Positions 10,615-23,200 of a DNA stretch of 64,000 nucleotides are shown here, piece after piece. This DNA is from Marasmius tenuissimus (lineage: Eukaryota > Basidiomycota > Agaricomycetes > Agaricales > Marasmiaceae): contig JAQOTA010000020.1 in the NCBI GenBank assembly GCA_029532415.1, forward strand, positions 496,001 through 560,000, read 5' to 3'. Position numbers and translations under genes: made by a program. Within the stretch, counting starts at the first letter, position 1, and each line of letters begins with the position of its first letter. The notes below the pieces were generated by a model. That model worked only from the letters and a program-made list of their open reading frames with translations, made no database searches and was not told the origin of the DNA.

Positions 10615-12067
10615 TCACGGTTGCTTCGACTCTTCAACAACATCCAGCACAATATCTTCTTCGACTGAGGCCGCCATGTGAGTCATAGAAAAGGACGGTA
10701 CATGATGCATAGGAATCTCTCGTTTCATTTCCGTTCTCTGAAAGTTCGATCGCACGATCAAGAGATTGGGGGCGATACCCTAGAAGCTGTAAGTTCTCAT
10801 TGATCCAATGTATGACCAGCTGAGACTTACTGCAACTTGTATGAGTATAGACCCCAAGAACAACGGGCCAGGTAAGCGAGATAAAACCCAAGCTAGCGTG
10901 GCGATCCACGCGGCGGAGTAGAGGAAACAGGATTCGACCCTAAGTGATAATCGAATATATGATTGAGAAGGAAGGCAGAAGTCCGGAGGGGGATCAACAC
11001 TCACAGGAACGCAGCGACATCCCGAAACAGCTTCGAAGTGCTTACACCTAATGTTTCTAGTCTTTCCCTCCCAAGAATCTTGTGAGCTGTCGTAACGAGC
11101 CGTTCAATGTATGCGCAAACGTGTCGGATAAGTATACAAGTACTTACCCATGAGAATTGTCAGAACAAGATTGATCGCAACATGGAGGAAGCCACAGGCC
11201 GATGCCAAGATTGTTTTTGTGTCAAGTTCCCCAACTTCAAGCTCGACGAATGACAATCGGTGGAAGTGCGGAGGCCGGCTTTCCTCCCCTGCCCAGATTG
11301 CAAGGATTGCGATCAAAGCTGACATGATGGTAAGCCACTCTTCATATTTCGAAGAAGAGTCCTAAGATTACCATCCAATAGATAGCATATTACCACCAAC
11401 ACCATGGCATATCTTCTCTTTTGCCACCCGCAGATGGCGAATGATCGAAACACCTACTAACCTCATCTTCGGTCGAGATTGAAGGGTGTCTTTGGCACGA
11501 CTGACCAGAATGCTATCCACAAAGAAACTAAAACCCGAGCATCAAACACGGGGAAACCCTCAAGTAAGCACAACTGATTTCACCTCATCATCGATAAAAT
11601 TAAAATTCGACAGACTCTGCGTAATGTGCATGTCAGCGAACCAGATTCGACATAGAAATCGGGGACTTACTCCAAAATGTTATGGGCGTGCAGGTCCCGG
11701 GCCGTATGCTCCAATCCCGAAAGATTGTAGAACGTTTGTTTTGCATCCAGGATACCCAACGACAGACCTATTGGGACGCCGACCGAGGATAGAACGAAGA
11801 GCGAGAAAAGTGAGAATCGGAACATTTGATTTCCATCAACTCTTTCTCTCTCGCGTCGCCTCAGAATCGTAAGGCCGATCCGGAATATAAATACATTGAT
11901 ACCGTAGAGGAAGAGATGGACCTAGGGGCTGCTAGTCCTCAAGAATAGGGACTCTTTGAACGATACGCACTCACCGAAGAGACGATGATTGGCAGTTGTA
12001 CCCCAAATTTGTATTGATACTCAACGTGTACGCGGTCTAGGTAATCGGAGGCAGTTTTTGAGGTCAT
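10615..12067 (-). CDS. Seven-helix membrane protein copy D (intact)
   Basis: Minus strand, nine exons with the family layout. Exon 1 is 11975-12067 (MTSKTASDYLDRV), exon 2 is 11671-11921 (251 nt), and the last exon ends with TGA at 10615-10617. Successive pieces are FGVQLPIIVSS, VHLFLYGINVFIFRIG, SLFSLFVLSSVGVPIGLSLG, then RVCRILILSMM, VFRSFAICGWQKRRYAM, LIAILAIWAG, HVAINLVLTILMG, ESCFLYSAAWIATLAW, and GIAPNLLIVRSN. The cytosolic tail carries SVEEDIVLDV. Here the Trp codon that is TAG in copies A and C is a normal TGG. No internal stop or frameshift was found. This is the intact sister of copy C, about 3.1 kb away. Function unknown; about seven hydrophobic helices suggest an integral membrane protein. 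Confidence 0.8.
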
Positions 12068-13656
12068 GTTGGGGGAACGAGCGTCGAAAGCTTCACGAGA
12101 CGAGGCCTGGTGTTTCGTTCCATCTATATGAACAACTCACCATGATGCTGTGATACCCATCACACCCTGCGGCTGATCATCAAGCATCTGGAAGGGAGAT
12201 GTCCTGTTTCCGTTGGCGCAGACAATATAGATTACAGAGTTGGTCTCCGCCTTCCCGTGGCTTTCCCGTGGTGATTTCAACGGTTCGCCAAGCAAATACA
12301 GCGCGATAACACATCGTAATGGAAAGGCTCCAAAATAAACAACACAACTGAAGCAGTCGTTTGTGAGGCACAAGTAGGAGAACCGAGGGCCAAAAAAGCT
12401 CATCGGAGGGCAGAAATGTACCGGACCATTCCAATTGGAGAGCTATTGGGCACTGGAGCTCACAGAGGGAGACGGCGATGGTTGATTTGGACTATCGCCA
12501 AGCGACCACGACGTCACTGATGCCACCTTGACTCTCAGCCATCCCTCTGAGCAGCTGACCAATCCTCGAAGCCAAATGTTTACCCACGGCCGGCTAGACT
12601 AAGCCCGAAGGCTTAAATCTCCAAGAGAAACACAGTAAAGACCTTAAAGATTAGTCATGGTAGATGAGCTTGTTCGGTCTGAACGAGGCATTTCAGAGCG
12701 CCAATCACGTTTTACACAAGAGAACGGGGCGAAAGGTGAATGACAGATATCTAAAGCGACGGTTCATCCATACACCCGGCACGAGAGTAAGCAAGTATAA
12801 CTATTCCTGAGCTACGATCAACGCTCATCGGCATCTTACATGACACGAGAACTGGTCATCATCTCTATATTCTCTCAGGCGCGCCCAAAGAGTTTATCTG
12901 TTTCATAGCATGTAGCATTTGGTTCTTTACAAAAAGCATGATGTGAGGATCCGGGCCACTCCTCTATGATACTAGCCCCCTATTGGGTAGCTTCCCTTTA
13001 TGTTCATCTCATACTTGTTCCATCTTGACTGCTACATGTTTCCGCCTATTTCCATTATTGGTTATCCTATTAGTATATATAGTCTCATGTATCTATTTGA
13101 TCCTTAGTTGGATCAACACAAGTTATATCTCATATTCCGCACTCCTCACTTCCCTCGTCCTCAGTCCATTCTCACGCATTGCGGAAGGCTCAGGTCGGAT
13201 CACCGCCCACGGTCCGGCCTGATCCTGACACATGACTCATGCCCTTAGTAAAGCTATAAAAACTGATATAGTTAGAAACTGTATGGTATTTTTTTTCTTT
13301 GAATTCGCTCGTGTTTACTTACTTTTCGAGGCCGATAGCAAGCTTCGATCGTTACCTTCCCACGTCCCTAACGCACGAGCTCGAGAGACTGTGGGAGGTT
13401 CCCGGCTTTGGAGTCCCATAATCACATCCGTGATGGTCAGATAGACCCCATGCGTATTCCACAACTCAACGAAGACGCAGATCCTTCACAGAGACATGGA
13501 GTAGTGTGGGGCGTGAAGGCTTCATATATCACAGCGAAAAATGCCGATGCAGCGGGGCCTCGCTTCAGACACTTTGGGGTATCAAGTTTTGCACGAAGTT
13601 GGCAAGTAGAATTCGGTATTCGAGTACAAAGGAATATGTAGATCTGAAGTCTGAAC
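12068..13656. other. Intergenic, no gene recognised
   Basis: Contains the copy D side of the duplicated 5' flank (about 12110-12440), with an ATGGAACG element about 50 bp before the start of D. Hydrophobic reading frames around 12983-13220 have no recognisable domain or exon structure. Confidence 0.4.
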
Positions 13657-14746
13657 CTAGCAAGAGAAGACGCTGGGTCCTATACGAGGAGATAGTGTCA
13701 GCTAAATGTCCATCAAGTCATTGGAAACGCAACACTGACCTGGGACGGTATAGTTCGTGACAGCAGGGTAGTAAATGCTAATCGTGATACCAGGGTCGGA
13801 TCCCTTGTATGCACCCGGGAAGCTGATCGTTGCAGGAGAAGTGCTGCCACCACCAGTAACATTGATCTGCGCGCATTCCATCTATAAAACCAATCGCCGT
13901 TAGCCCACTCATCTGCAAACAGACGGAAAGACGTACGTAGAACTGAGCTCCGGGATAGCTCCCTGCCGCGTGCAAGGCAATAATCTCGTGCCTCAAGAGG
14001 TACTGTCCTGAAGCGATGCACTTGGGAATCGTGAACGTCACCTTGCCCTTGTTCGCGATGAGGTTATCGACACCCCACTTCCCCGTGGATGGGTTAAATC
14101 CATCTTGATAGATCTTGAACCACTTGAGGCCGGTCACCGAAGATTGGGTTGCGCTAGGCACTTTGGCCCTGAGATGTAGATGGTGAGCAAGTGTCGAATG
14201 AAGGGGGCGTATGGCAAAGCACATACAGATAGGCAATAACGGGCCCCTTGTGACTCGCGTCGATCGGGTCAGCAGCATCTCCTGGTGCAGCTCCGTCAAG
14301 GGTGTGATGCCATTCAGCGGTAACTTGAGCTCCAGCTGGGACGTTGATAACCGAAGTTGATACGGGTTGGTGGTATGGGTTGATACCGCCGTTGCAAATG
14401 ATGTCTGTGTAGTGTAACAATACTCTGTCGTTAGGATGCGCTTCGTGTAAAATAGGGTGTTGATGCCGACCGTTGGAGTTTACGTCCATAATAGGCTACC
14501 GAGGAATGATAATGTCAGATAACCAGAGAGCATATACGACTGGAACACTTACTCCGTCATAATCCGGGACACGAATACCGTTGAGATGACCTTGACTGAC
14601 ACCATTAACATACAGCTCCTGCAAGACAGGTGTTCAGCAATACCCCTCTCGAAGCGATCAAGTAGAATCCATACCTGGAAGATAGTGTGTCCGGAAGCCG
14701 ACCCAGCGAGGATAGCAATGAGCGAAGCAGCGATAGTGGACTTCAT
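13657..14746 (-). CDS. Lytic polysaccharide monooxygenase, family AA9
   Basis: Seven exons on the minus strand join in frame to 245 residues: 14675-14746, 14553-14618, 14471-14495, 14227-14404, 13937-14168, 13740-13881 and 13657-13679. Residues 1-19 are a signal peptide ending SASG. Cleavage exposes the catalytic N-terminal His of HTIFQ (residue 20), half of the copper histidine brace. The second brace His is in AEWHHTL (87/88), and the axial Tyr is Tyr191 in GAQFYMECAQI. Cys58 and Cys194 fit the family disulphide. Other AA9 motifs are [13 protein letters not shown] and [10 protein letters not shown]. The enzyme is secreted and oxidatively cleaves cellulose or related glucans using copper and an electron donor. 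It ends at VFSC with no cellulose-binding module or linker. All active-site residues are present, so it should be functional. Confidence 0.93.
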
Positions 14747-16413
14747 CCTGGACGCTGAGGTAACTAACAAACGGCGGGCGACGTCTGAGCAGAACTGGTT
14801 TCAGGACGCGGGGTTCTTATAGGAAAACACTCGCGTGCTATATAAAACCTTCTCGGAGTCTCTTCAGCTATTTTGAGATCGACCTTCGTCCATTTGAACG
14901 TCGTAGCGATGTTTTTCAGATAAATTACCGAGGCGTCGGTGGTGAATCAACTCACCAATGCGTCATGCAAGTGCCGATTGAATTGTACCTGGGGATCATG
15001 AGTATGCCTCAGAGAAACTGGCGACCGATAGATGAGACATCTCCGAACATCAACCAGAACTCTGTATTGGACGTTATCGCCTTGATGTTCCGTTCTCGGC
15101 AACCTATGGCAGGATCAGTTGCTCGTTCAATGGGATGGGTCATGGCATGGATCAACTTACCTTGTGAGGGTATCGTGAACGTGATGACAATGATGACACC
15201 GTGGGGAAGACAATTGGGGATTTCCACTTGTTGCAGACGGAGAAACATGAGCGCGGAAGCGAATGAGGAGGCCTCGTTGATATTGCGTGTCAGGTTACAG
15301 TACTAGAGACCCGAGGGTTACGGGGTATTAGATGTTAGATGTTAGGGAAACATCCATTTGATAGTGGGATAAGAGCACGGAGAGAAGGTTGACCAAGGCG
15401 ATATACTTGAATCTGGCGATCTTGCAGGTAACTTCTCCTGAGTATGGATTGTACTGTCGCAGGGAAGAACAGTCATGGGTACCTGGTATGATGTACCACG
15501 GCCGAGCATTAAGTACTTTAGTACTCACCTCCAGCACAACTGTGACTATCTACAGCCTTTTGCTGTTCTGAATCCTTGTTCCTTTTCTCTGAACATTCTC
15601 CCAAGCGATTGACAATTATCACCAGCGTGCCTACACCCACAAAACTCATTACCTGAACATCTCGTCCGGTCAACAAAGGCAGATCTTCCTGCCTTCGTCT
15701 GATGTGGTGCGAAAATGTCGGGGAATGGCAGTAAATATAATGCTATTTTCGCCCTAGATGGCTCATCTTGAGTACAAGCACCAAAAACACGCGAAAAATG
15801 ATCAACCCTACCTCGTATCATTGAGAGTCGGATACAGGTAGCAGCAGAGTGTATACTTGACCCCTTTCTTTTTCCATAACAAGAAATTCAGTTGGGTGGG
15901 GACTATGGGCTCTGTAGGCCATGACAGCATCGGAATGAGAGGCGTTATTTGTGATAGGCGGGATACCAAACAACGCGTCAGCCCCGGCCCCCCTGCCGGA
16001 TATTAAGATAACCGTATACCGGTTCCGGCAGGCAAATCACGACTTAACCTCCGACCACCATGTTCTCGAGGTTCTCACCGGCAGTAAGCTGTCTGCCGCC
16101 TTTCTTCATTGCATTGAACTGATTGATGGTTTATTATAGCTCTTTTATTTCCGCTATTGAGTCCTTGAATTCGCCAGCTTTGGTGCCTTCCGGGAAGCCT
16201 TTCCCTTCGTTACACGCGAGAAAGACATCCGGTACTTGAAAGCCGGGATGTATGAACGTCTCGGGATCCACGCGAACCTGGATCACATCCCGTCATACCC
16301 GAGCTCATTTTGACTGTTTTTGCTCGGAGTTGCTGTGTAGGGAATTTGAGAAGCCGGTCGTACTTGGGAAAGACAACTATGGGCGGGAAGCAGGGAACTA
16401 CAGACCGAGACAG
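14747..16413. other. Intergenic between AA9 gene and Ser/Thr-rich gene
   Basis: On the minus strand CTATAAGAAC (about 14814-14823) lies roughly 70 bp before the AA9 start and is a plausible TATA box. A GCGGGG hexamer beside it fits the fungal carbon-catabolite repressor consensus, but a single hexamer is weak. No gene is recognised in the rest. Confidence 0.4.
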
Positions 16414-16421
16414 TATTTAAG
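16414..16421 (+). promoter_or_regulatory. Probable TATA box of the Ser/Thr-rich secreted protein
   Basis: TATTTAAG, 70 bp before the ATG at 16484, in the usual position for fungal genes. Confidence 0.5.
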
Positions 16422-16483
16422 ACTCCTCTCGAGCAGTTCAAGTTTCCAGGGAATCGGGAGCAAGAACAAGTCGTTCAGTCATC

Positions 16484-17671
16484 ATGAAGTCTTTCACTGC
16501 AGCTCTCATCGTTCTCTCTACCCTTTCGGCCGCTCAAGCTGCTGTTCTTGAGGTGTGTATCACATTTTCACAACTTGTCGACAATCTCTAAGCTTGCTAA
16601 ACTTGCACCTAATAGGCTCGTAAAGATCCTGTTACTGTCACTGTGACCTCCACGCTCGCTCTGAACAGGACCGTCACCACCTGCCCTACAGCTACCCCAG
16701 TCGTCACCCCAAGCACAACCACCAGCGCGGCGACCACTGGTGTCACATCGAGCGCAGCAGCTCGTCAACGTCGTGATATATCCGCGAACCTCCCCAATCG
16801 TCTATCGAAGTCCCAATCTTCTCCTCGGAAACCGACTCGACTCTCCAGACGCCGCAAGGGTGGGGATGACTCTGACTCCGACGACAGCGGCTCAGACGAT
16901 GACGATGATGACGATGACGATGACAACGGCGGCGGAGGAAGCGGAGGAGGAGGAGGAGGAGGAAAAGGAGGAGGCAAATCTACCACCACCTCCTATGTGT
17001 GGGTGTGGACGACGAACTACGTGACCAAGACTGCTTGTCCTGAGTCGAGCGCTATTGCAAGTGCTACAGTTACCGCCATCCCAACAATCACGTCAATTCC
17101 TACTGTTTCGGCCACTATTTCGCCGTCGTCAGTGATTCCAATCACAACGTCTGCAGAAGTCTCTTCCTCCATTGCTAGCACCACCGCATCAGCCACCTCG
17201 GTGGATGGCAGTGCTTCGACCGAAGAGCCAACCTCCGCCTCCGCAACCTCTGTGGACGATTCTACTTCGACTGGAGAATCGACCTCTACTGGAACGTCTG
17301 TCGATGACTCTTCTTCCACCGGAGAGCAGACTGCTACCGCTACTTCCGCCGATGACTCATCCTCCACCGGCCAGCAGACTGCTACTGCGACTTCAACGTC
17401 CATTGACGACTCTTCTTCTACCGGAGAACCTACCTCTACGTCGGTAGATGACTCTACTACTACGGTCTCGGCTACTGCTACTGCCACATCCATCGACGAC
17501 TCTTCATCTACCGGAGAATCTACCTCTACCTCGGTAGATGACTCTACTGCCACGATCTCGGCCACCTCCTCCGATGCCCAGGAAACATCTGAGACCGCGA
17601 CTGTCACTGTTGTGGAGACCGCTGCTCCGGTCAAGCGTTTCGTGAAGAGGCCCTTGGGAGGGAGGTTCTGA
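16484..17671 (+). CDS. Secreted Ser/Thr-rich repeat protein with dibasic sites
   Basis: Two exons (16484-16552 and 16616-17671) give 374 residues. The first exon is a signal peptide (MKSFTAALIVLSTLSAAQA). Next comes a Thr/Ser-rich stretch, then a basic stretch with RQRR and SRRRK. An acidic and Gly tract follows (about ten Asp, then poly-Gly), then a TTTSYVWVWTTNYVTKT segment. About nine imperfect repeats around the core SVDDSTSTGEP end the body, and the C-terminus is KRFVKRPLGGRF. Such proteins are usually heavily O-glycosylated and cell-wall bound or secreted. RR, RRRK and two KR sites could be cut by a Kex2-type protease. No GPI-anchor signal or cysteine pattern is visible. It could be a wall mannoprotein or adhesin, or a precursor of processed peptides; I cannot choose. 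Confidence 0.75.
17200..17545 (+). repeat. Coding tandem repeat, Ser/Thr/Asp-rich
   Basis: Imperfect repeats of roughly 45 bp encode variants of SVDDSTSTGEPTSTS within the secreted protein. Copies differ by substitutions and by insertion of TATAT stretches, as expected for a repeat that expands and contracts. Confidence 0.75.
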
Positions 17672-18332
17672 ACTCGCCAATCTTGAGGGTTTTCGAAGGA
17701 TAAGTTCCCCGACTTTTGAGATCATTATTCGCTATATATTTATCTTACGATGCTAAACAGTATATGTAAATTTCTGGATCTCGATTTTTGCGTATCGATA
17801 TGTGATTGATGAGCTTTTATAACCGAGGTAACAAAGACACGGACTGCGAAGTAGTGAATCGGAGATATGTAGATTCATTGATATATTCGTTTAAAATACA
17901 GATACATTTCTTCGTGCCCAGAGTTGTCATGAGCCCTGTGGTCCATTCGCCAATGGAATTGTAGAGGAGCTGGTAAAAACCATCGGGCACTACTCCCATT
18001 AACATAGCAATTCTGCGCCGCTCAACAAACACTCAAGCCGACTTTTCAAAGGTTCTAGTGGGTCCATGCTCGAATGATATGGTGATGTTACATTCCTTCG
18101 AATCATTCATCAGGTTCTTCGTGTAAGGAGAATCGTCGGAGTCGATCTCTCGGAGCGGGAAGCACATCCGAGGAGTTATTGTGATGCTGAGCCACTAAGT
18201 CCTCAAGGCAGCCGAGCACGTGTTCTCTTGCACCTTTCCTTTGTACTACCACTTTCTCTACGTTGGTGAGTTTGATCCACTGACTTCTAGAGATTGAACT
18301 AATGGTAATGGACTAGCATACAGGACCAGAAA
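17672..18332. other. Intergenic, no gene recognised
   Basis: Contains the AT-rich 3' flank of the Ser/Thr-rich gene and the 5' flank of the MYND gene. Nothing else is recognised. Confidence 0.4.
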
Positions 18333-20278
18333 ATGCCTCGACGAGAAGGAGTCGCAGACCCCTTAGAAGACCTCCGAAGACTCGGCAGGCCGCCCACAAC
18401 GCAAGGAAATTCAACTCCCGACGCGATTGAACGTCGAATCGACAAGGCAACAAAGACTTTTCGAGACGTAGCAAACCTGGTCTTGCGAGGTCCAACCAGC
18501 TTCTCACATGAGAGCTTCATAACGCACCAACTTCGTGATAATTGGTCCTCGGTCGTCCAGCCATGGTTAATCTTCCTTTTGGAGCGATTCGTTCTGCCCA
18601 CCGAGGAACCGGAGACCCTGGCTGGAATCGCCACTCGAGAGTGCGTGCTGACGTGCTTCCCTCCCCTTTTGGAAGTTCAGGACGTCAATTCGATGAAGCC
18701 CCTCACAAAGTATCTCGTCCAGACCTGGTTTAAGATCATCACACTGGAACATCCGAATTGGGGGCCGTGGTCTGCATTGGTCTTTCCAATAGACCTCCCC
18801 GAGACGAGCTCAGTACCGTTTCTAATTCCTCCTACGTCATACGAACTCGACTCGCGTTTTGGTGCCATCCTTATCCGTTACCTCAACGGTATGATACGCC
18901 GTATGCCGGCTAAGGAACTTAGCGACTTCGTAGCATTCATATCTCTCATCAGATCGAAGTGGTGTTTCCCCTCCGTCAATCCACTCGACATGGATGATAA
19001 CCGTGGTCCATTCCTTGACACTTTGATCTCCGTTCTCCGAGCTCTCTGCAAACGCAACACAACATACCGTCGAAGCGTGGCGAGTCAATTTCAAGAAGAA
19101 GATGACATGTATCAGGTAGCCTGCATCACGTTCAGGTACATATCCGAGCTGGAAGAAAACATCCAGTCTGCTCAGATCCTCGTGGAATCCCGGTTCATCG
19201 ACGTCATATTCGACCACTGGACTGAGGTGTTCTTGATCGCTGAAGAGGGCGAAAAAGAAAGCCAGGCGCCTGTCATATCTCCTTGCATTGCGCGGACGCT
19301 CAATAGTATCTCTCGGGTGATGCCCCACCAAGCGGTCCTACGCCCGTTTGTGAGGAAGATGCGGCATGTCAAGTCTTTGAGGTGTGGGGAAGTGGAAGAA
19401 CGAATGGGGAGCTCATCCGCAACTCGAGTTGTTTGGGAAGCGTGGCAACGATTGACTCAAAAAGCGTTGATCTTATACCCGTTTTATCGGGCCGCCAAGA
19501 AGACAGGGCTGTGTTGTCAAAGCGCTCAGGTGAGTGTAGTTCTCTGAATGTAGGATTTAAACGCTTCTGACTTCAATGTTCCGGGTATCACCTTACAGTG
19601 TCCCAATATCACTGCGGAGGCTAGAGAGAGTGACCCGACGGATCAGCAATACTTCCGCTGTGGAGGATGTCTGAGCGTTTTGTACTGTTCTCGGACGTGT
19701 CAGAAACTTGATTGGAGTAGTATTCATCGCAAATTTTGCCGAACCTTTGCTAACCGCACTCGTGAGTGTCGTTAACAAGCCCAAGAGATCGTCCTGATAA
19801 TTCGCTTCTTCTCCCCCTAGTTGTCCCTTTGTCTGTCGACACGTTCCACATGAAGGCGTGGATTCAGGACTGCATTTGGGTGAATGCTTCTTCACTGATG
19901 CAAAACATACAAAACCACGTCCGCCTCTACGAAGCCAGACTGGAGGACCTGAGCAACCACAGCAGTTCACTCGCTGATGGGTTGGCTTCCGACACCCAGT
20001 CGATTGCAGACAAGTCCCGAAATCCCATTCTTTTTATCGATATTGACACATCCGACGTACCTTCCTTGAGCTCGTTCGCCGTACTCGACACACCAACAAT
20101 ACTCACCAAGCTCGTTCCCAAGTATGGGTGGGAGTCTGGGGTCGTCGATAATTTACTGGCGTATTGGCGTGATGAAGTCAAGCAGGAGGAGATTATGGTG
20201 GTAGTTTTACTTCCTCAGGGCACGGGAGGTCCTGCGGCTGTTTGGTTCAAACTGTCGTATCCATTGTGCAGTCAGTAA
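18333..20278 (+). CDS. MYND-type zinc-finger protein 1
   Basis: Three exons (18333-19529, 19599-19761, 19821-20278) join in frame to 605 residues. Exon 1 encodes a mostly helical region of about 400 residues. The finger straddles intron 1. Its likely ligands are Cys394/395 and Cys400, Cys420 and Cys423 (RCGGC), Cys429 and Cys433 (YCSRTC), then His442 and Cys446 (HRKFC), the MYND order. The C-terminus contains NPILFIDIDTSD and YGWESGVVDNLLAYWRDEV. MYND fingers bind proline-rich partner peptides; this fungal group is abundant and uncharacterised, so the partner and pathway are unknown. A paralogue lies at 47363. It begins with the same (L/I)R(R/K)LG(R/K)PPT motif near the N-terminus, which supports this start. 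Confidence 0.85.
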
Positions 20279-23200
20279 CGATGAATGGGGCCTGAAGACC
20301 ATTTATTACGGTATGGCTAAATGGCGAGCGACCTGCATAGGAACAATGGCTAGTTACTCAGTAAAGAGATCTACAAGGGGTTCACCGTACTTGGAATATC
20401 ATCTACCCAAAGCGCGTGTCCGCGAATATTTCTTGTGTCACCTGATGGGAAAACTGAGATCCGACCTCTAGTTTGTCACGTGGCTCCATTAACCTTGCTC
20501 CGAACACCCATCTGTGTTTTCCTTGAAAGTGTTGTGCGACCTGTTCAAGACACTCTAGCTAATCTGATATTCGTCAATTCGATGAGGCCGATGGACTAGC
20601 TGTGGACAGCAAGAACAGGCAAGTATCTATAGGTTGTAGATGCGAACTCAACTTAGGCAACATCACGATTGTCGGGATTTCAAGCCATCCTCGGATCCGT
20701 CCGCCCAGACCTTTGAGACCGGGGAGTGAGATGAGTTTCCCCTATGATCTGAATGAAGGGTACTTGGTATTGGTGTACGAATGAGAGGTGAATCCAATGC
20801 ACCATGGCACTCTGAGATTCATGCTTGGCTCAGGTTTGAGGGTTCAAGGAGTATGAAATGGCCAGGAAGTAGACATAGCTCCGAGATCGTGAACGCGACG
20901 TAGAAAGCCCCTACTGTGACCTCTGTGAGAGGGCACATAAGTTGTGCTTGAGAAAGTGAGATGGTGGGAGACTGGATGTAACATACCTAACGCGAAGCTG
21001 CCAAATCGGGACGTGTGCCTGATCTTCGCGTATTCAGGCTCCGCTCGAACGTGTTTTCTTACCACCACCGTTCCCGCACGACCTTTGGTGGATTGTCCAT
21101 TGCATTAGGTATTTGTCTATAGCTTTTCCTCAGACTGTTCTCTGACACGAATTTTGGACGTTTTCTCACCAGGAACTCAAGACAAACTATGAAGATAGAT
21201 CATAAACGTGAACATTCAGCTTATACTGATCTCTCGTGATGTTCAATACGGTACTTCGAGGCAGGCTAGCGGTGTACGTTCATGAGCGGAAAGATTCTCG
21301 GCTATGCGCTATCATGAAAGAGGCGTTCAAGATAGGACTCACGAGAGAATTTTCGCTACCGTGAGTTGCCTGACACTCCTGGTTGATACAATACTGATTG
21401 CTCCGTTTTACCTCCAGGGTGACCTGCCTACCATATTTTACGGCTCCTATCTCACGAAGACATCTTTAACTCAAATCCAAACACTTGATTTCCTCCATCC
21501 CGTGTCCCCAGTGTTACTTCGGATTTGACTCTCGCCCGTTAGCGGCTCACCCAAGCGACTAGCGTACTGACCTGGAACGGTGCGCGGTTCTCAGAAACCC
21601 TCACCTTCCTTCTACTGATAATCGACTCTACTCAGGATCCGTCGACGAAACTCGGTTCTCTCCTCACCACGTTCTAACAGTACCACAACCCTTATTCCTG
21701 TCGAGGTTTTAACGGGTGTATTATGGCCGCTACCCTTTCTCCAAAACACACTTGTACTGGTGCCCCAGAGCCAATGGACGCGATTGAATTCCTGAAGAGC
21801 TCTGGTGGCCGCATGGAAATACCAGGCTGGACGTTTTCGCTTGGGTTGGTTCATCATATCAAGGTGTCCGGGAGCATCTTCGCAAGAATGATGTCAACTG
21901 GATTAGAGATGGGAGGCAATATGCACCACAAGCAATCATCCTGAGTTTGGTACGAGGTGAGTAGCACACATCCACCCATATACTCTCTCAAGAGGTATTC
22001 ACGGTTTCAGGATTGTGGACACGGTGGAGTTGGATCAACTTGAAGACCGTGGTAGTTGCCCTCTTGCGTCGGAAACTATAGTTGGATGTTCTCAATCACT
22101 ACCTATTCCATTCCTCTACAATTCGTGCCCACAGTCCAACCACATGTCGCTCTTCGAAGCGAATCAAAGGAGAAGCTATCTCAACGAGGATCGCCAATAA
22201 GCTACCTCAGGAGGTGGGGAAAAGATTCTGTAACCAGCCGCATGAGATTCACTTTGCTGAAGCCACAACGTCGAGACCAAAGAGGTTATGATTTCTTACA
22301 GGTCCTAGCCAAGTCTTGGTTCTCATCCATCTTCAGTGAATCTCGATTCTACTCTAGAATTGCCAAACGATGACGACGAAATTTTCAACCCCGTACTATT
22401 AGCGAGCCAGGAACTGTTCAAACTCATTCGGATCGACGGGCGGTAGTAGTAGGACGGGGAGCTTAGTCGAAGTCAGCGTATAGCTATATTTGAAGTGAAT
22501 TTAGGTGACGTTTACTACGTATGTATTTCCTATCTCCGCAACCACGACGGAGGTCTCTGATAGCCCACACCAACTTCCCAATTCTCGGCCTCAGAACAGT
22601 TATCATCAGCCACCCGTATGGCCGCAAATCGTACTCCAGTTGTTCATCCGCCGTTGTTGTCGGTGGGGAATGGAGTCAGAATGGCAGTCTCAACTCCTGG
22701 GACTTACGTCTGGAGTCGGGTTATGACGAACCCCCCGTTTCGAAAAAGGAGCCCGTAGACTCGTTCCTGAAATGATCAGCTGTACCCCAAAACAAGCGAG
22801 CTTCACGATATCCTCACCTCGTTCTCAGTAAGTATATGCACTTTCAAACGTCCGGACCATGGCAGTGCTATGTGCTATGAGTGCTATTCTCCTGTGCGTC
22901 ACCAATGAGGTGTGTTCAAATTCCTCGGAAGGTTCCCTGCTGTCTGACAGGACAGATTGCCAGTGGCATATGTCGAAATTCCCAGGGAGGGAGATTGAAG
23001 GCGTACGTAAAGACCGCACCTCTTCATACGGCCAACCAAATACTACCTTCGTGGTAGGTTTTTGTCCAAAATAGCACGCCCAGTGCTTTATCAGACACAT
23101 GCTCTAGCCTCCAGATCACCGGAATTATCGAACAGTTGACAGGAAAAGAGACGTTCCTCCCATCGTTTTTACAAGGTCGTAACAAGCATCGTGTCAAAGT

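Noticed and set aside
13680..13739. AA9 reading continuing past the last donor to a TAG (ending [10 protein letters not shown])
   Set aside because: Using the GTCAG donor and the next acceptor gives the typical AA9 ending PGPSVFSC, so the read-through end is intronic.
17017..17634. Long open frame on the minus strand opposite the Ser/Thr-rich gene
   Set aside because: It mirrors the GAC/TCC-rich repeats of the plus-strand gene, is Val/Glu-rich with the same period, and has no signal peptide, splice or domain support.
20602..22373. Several 60-105-codon open frames between MYND gene 1 and the hydrophobins
   Set aside because: They do not chain into exons and match none of the families in the window.
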